From: Clostridia bacterium | Lineage (GTDB): Bacteria > Bacillota_A > Clostridia > Oscillospirales > CAG-272 | Assembly (NCBI GenBank): GCA_017546745.1 | Contig: JAFYRZ010000037.1 | Location: 1 to 6,308 of the forward strand | DNA length: 6,308 bases | Direction: 5' to 3' | Shown here: one piece after another, positions 5,957 to 6,308 of the stretch | Numbering within the stretch: position 1 is the first letter of the stretch | How the letters are laid out: the number at the start of each line of letters is the position of its first letter | Translations under genes and position numbers: made by a program | The notes under the pieces: generated by a model | The model's input: the letters and a program-made list of their open reading frames with translations, nothing else | The model's database searches: none | Told to the model about the DNA's origin: nothing

Positions 5957-6308
5957 AAGCATATCCTAACGTAACCATATTCGATCACCCCCTTATCAGG
6001 CACAAGATCGCTATCCTTCGTGACGAGAAAACGAGCATGAAGGAGTTCCGCGAGCTTGTTGAGGAGATCACCACCCTTATGACCTACGAGTCGCTTAAGG
6101 AGGGCGTTCCCACCACCGAGATCGAGGTTAAGACCCCCCTTGAGGTCTGCAAGCAGCAGGTCGTTAAGGATAACTCTGTGGTTATCGTTCCTATCCTGCG
6201 CGCAGGTCTTGGAATGGTTAACGGTATCCACGTTCTTTTCCCTCTTGCAAAGGTTGGTCATATCGGTATGTACCGTGACGAGGAAACCTTAGAGCCGCAG
6301 TCCTATTA
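5953..6308 (+). CDS. upp: Uracil phosphoribosyltransferase (3'-truncated by window edge)
   Basis: Upp is a cytoplasmic enzyme that converts uracil and PRPP to UMP and pyrophosphate, the main uracil salvage step. The first 118 codons are present of about 208-210 usual for the family, and the frame stays open to the window end. Residues match Upp closely: FDHPLIRHKIAILRDEKTS at 10-28, FRELVEEITTLMTYES at 32-47, the conserved VPILRAGLGM at 79-88 and GMYRDEETLEP at 105-115. The C-terminal PRPP-binding loop lies beyond the window. The ATG overlaps the permease stop as ATGA, a sign of translational coupling. Codon use matches the permease (ATC, GTT, CTT). The gene order is permease then upp, the reverse of E. 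coli upp-uraA. The call is secure. Confidence 0.97.
   Translation, partial: MKAYPNVTIFDHPLIRHKIAILRDEKTSMKEFRELVEEITTLMTYESLKEGVPTTEIEVKTPLEVCKQQVVKDNSVVIVPILRAGLGMVNGIHVLFPLAKVGHIGMYRDEETLEPQSY

Noticed and set aside
5722..6261. Minus-strand open frame of 179 codons spanning the permease-upp junction
   Set aside because: It lies antisense to two firmly identified genes and shows no recognisable protein motif.

Overview
This window is ordinary protein-coding bacterial chromosome, and all five genes read on the + strand. The gene content suggests a low-to-mid GC Firmicute, most likely an uncultured Clostridia-type anaerobe. The evidence is purine-rich AGGAG-type ribosome binding sites, tightly packed genes, a Mfd with the DEEQ box, and a Mfd followed directly by a membrane-anchored parvulin-like protein. 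I cannot name a genus from the sequence.

The left part (1-4348) is the 3' end of one operon. The C-terminal two-thirds of the transcription-repair coupling factor Mfd comes first. A 376-residue membrane-anchored protein follows, overlapping mfd by 14 bases and resembling a degenerate SurA/PrsA-type peptidyl-prolyl isomerase. One base after its stop comes a 311-residue ten-helix AEC (auxin efflux carrier) family transporter. The operon ends in two consecutive intrinsic terminator candidates (4366-4402 and 4408-4430).

The 192-base gap between 4348 and 4541 is the only substantial non-coding stretch and holds most of the regulatory signal. It contains the two terminators, a near-consensus sigma-A promoter (TTGACA, 17 bases, TAAAAT, with an extended -10 TG), a leader hairpin and a strong ribosome binding site. 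The inner stem-loop of the first terminator is complementary to the -35 region of the promoter.

The right part (4541-6308) starts a second operon for pyrimidine salvage. An NCS2-family uracil permease (uraA/pyrP type) overlaps by four bases (ATGA) the start of upp, uracil phosphoribosyltransferase, which runs off the window after 118 codons. The permease imports uracil and Upp traps it as UMP using PRPP. This operon has a visibly different codon bias from mfd: isoleucine is nearly always ATC instead of mostly ATA, which fits high expression.

I found no RNA genes, CRISPR arrays, insertion sequences, phage genes or obvious transferred DNA. I see no clear sign of an undescribed system. The features most worth a second look are the intergenic control region, the non-canonical foldase-like protein, and an Asp in the permease where E. 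coli UraA has His245.
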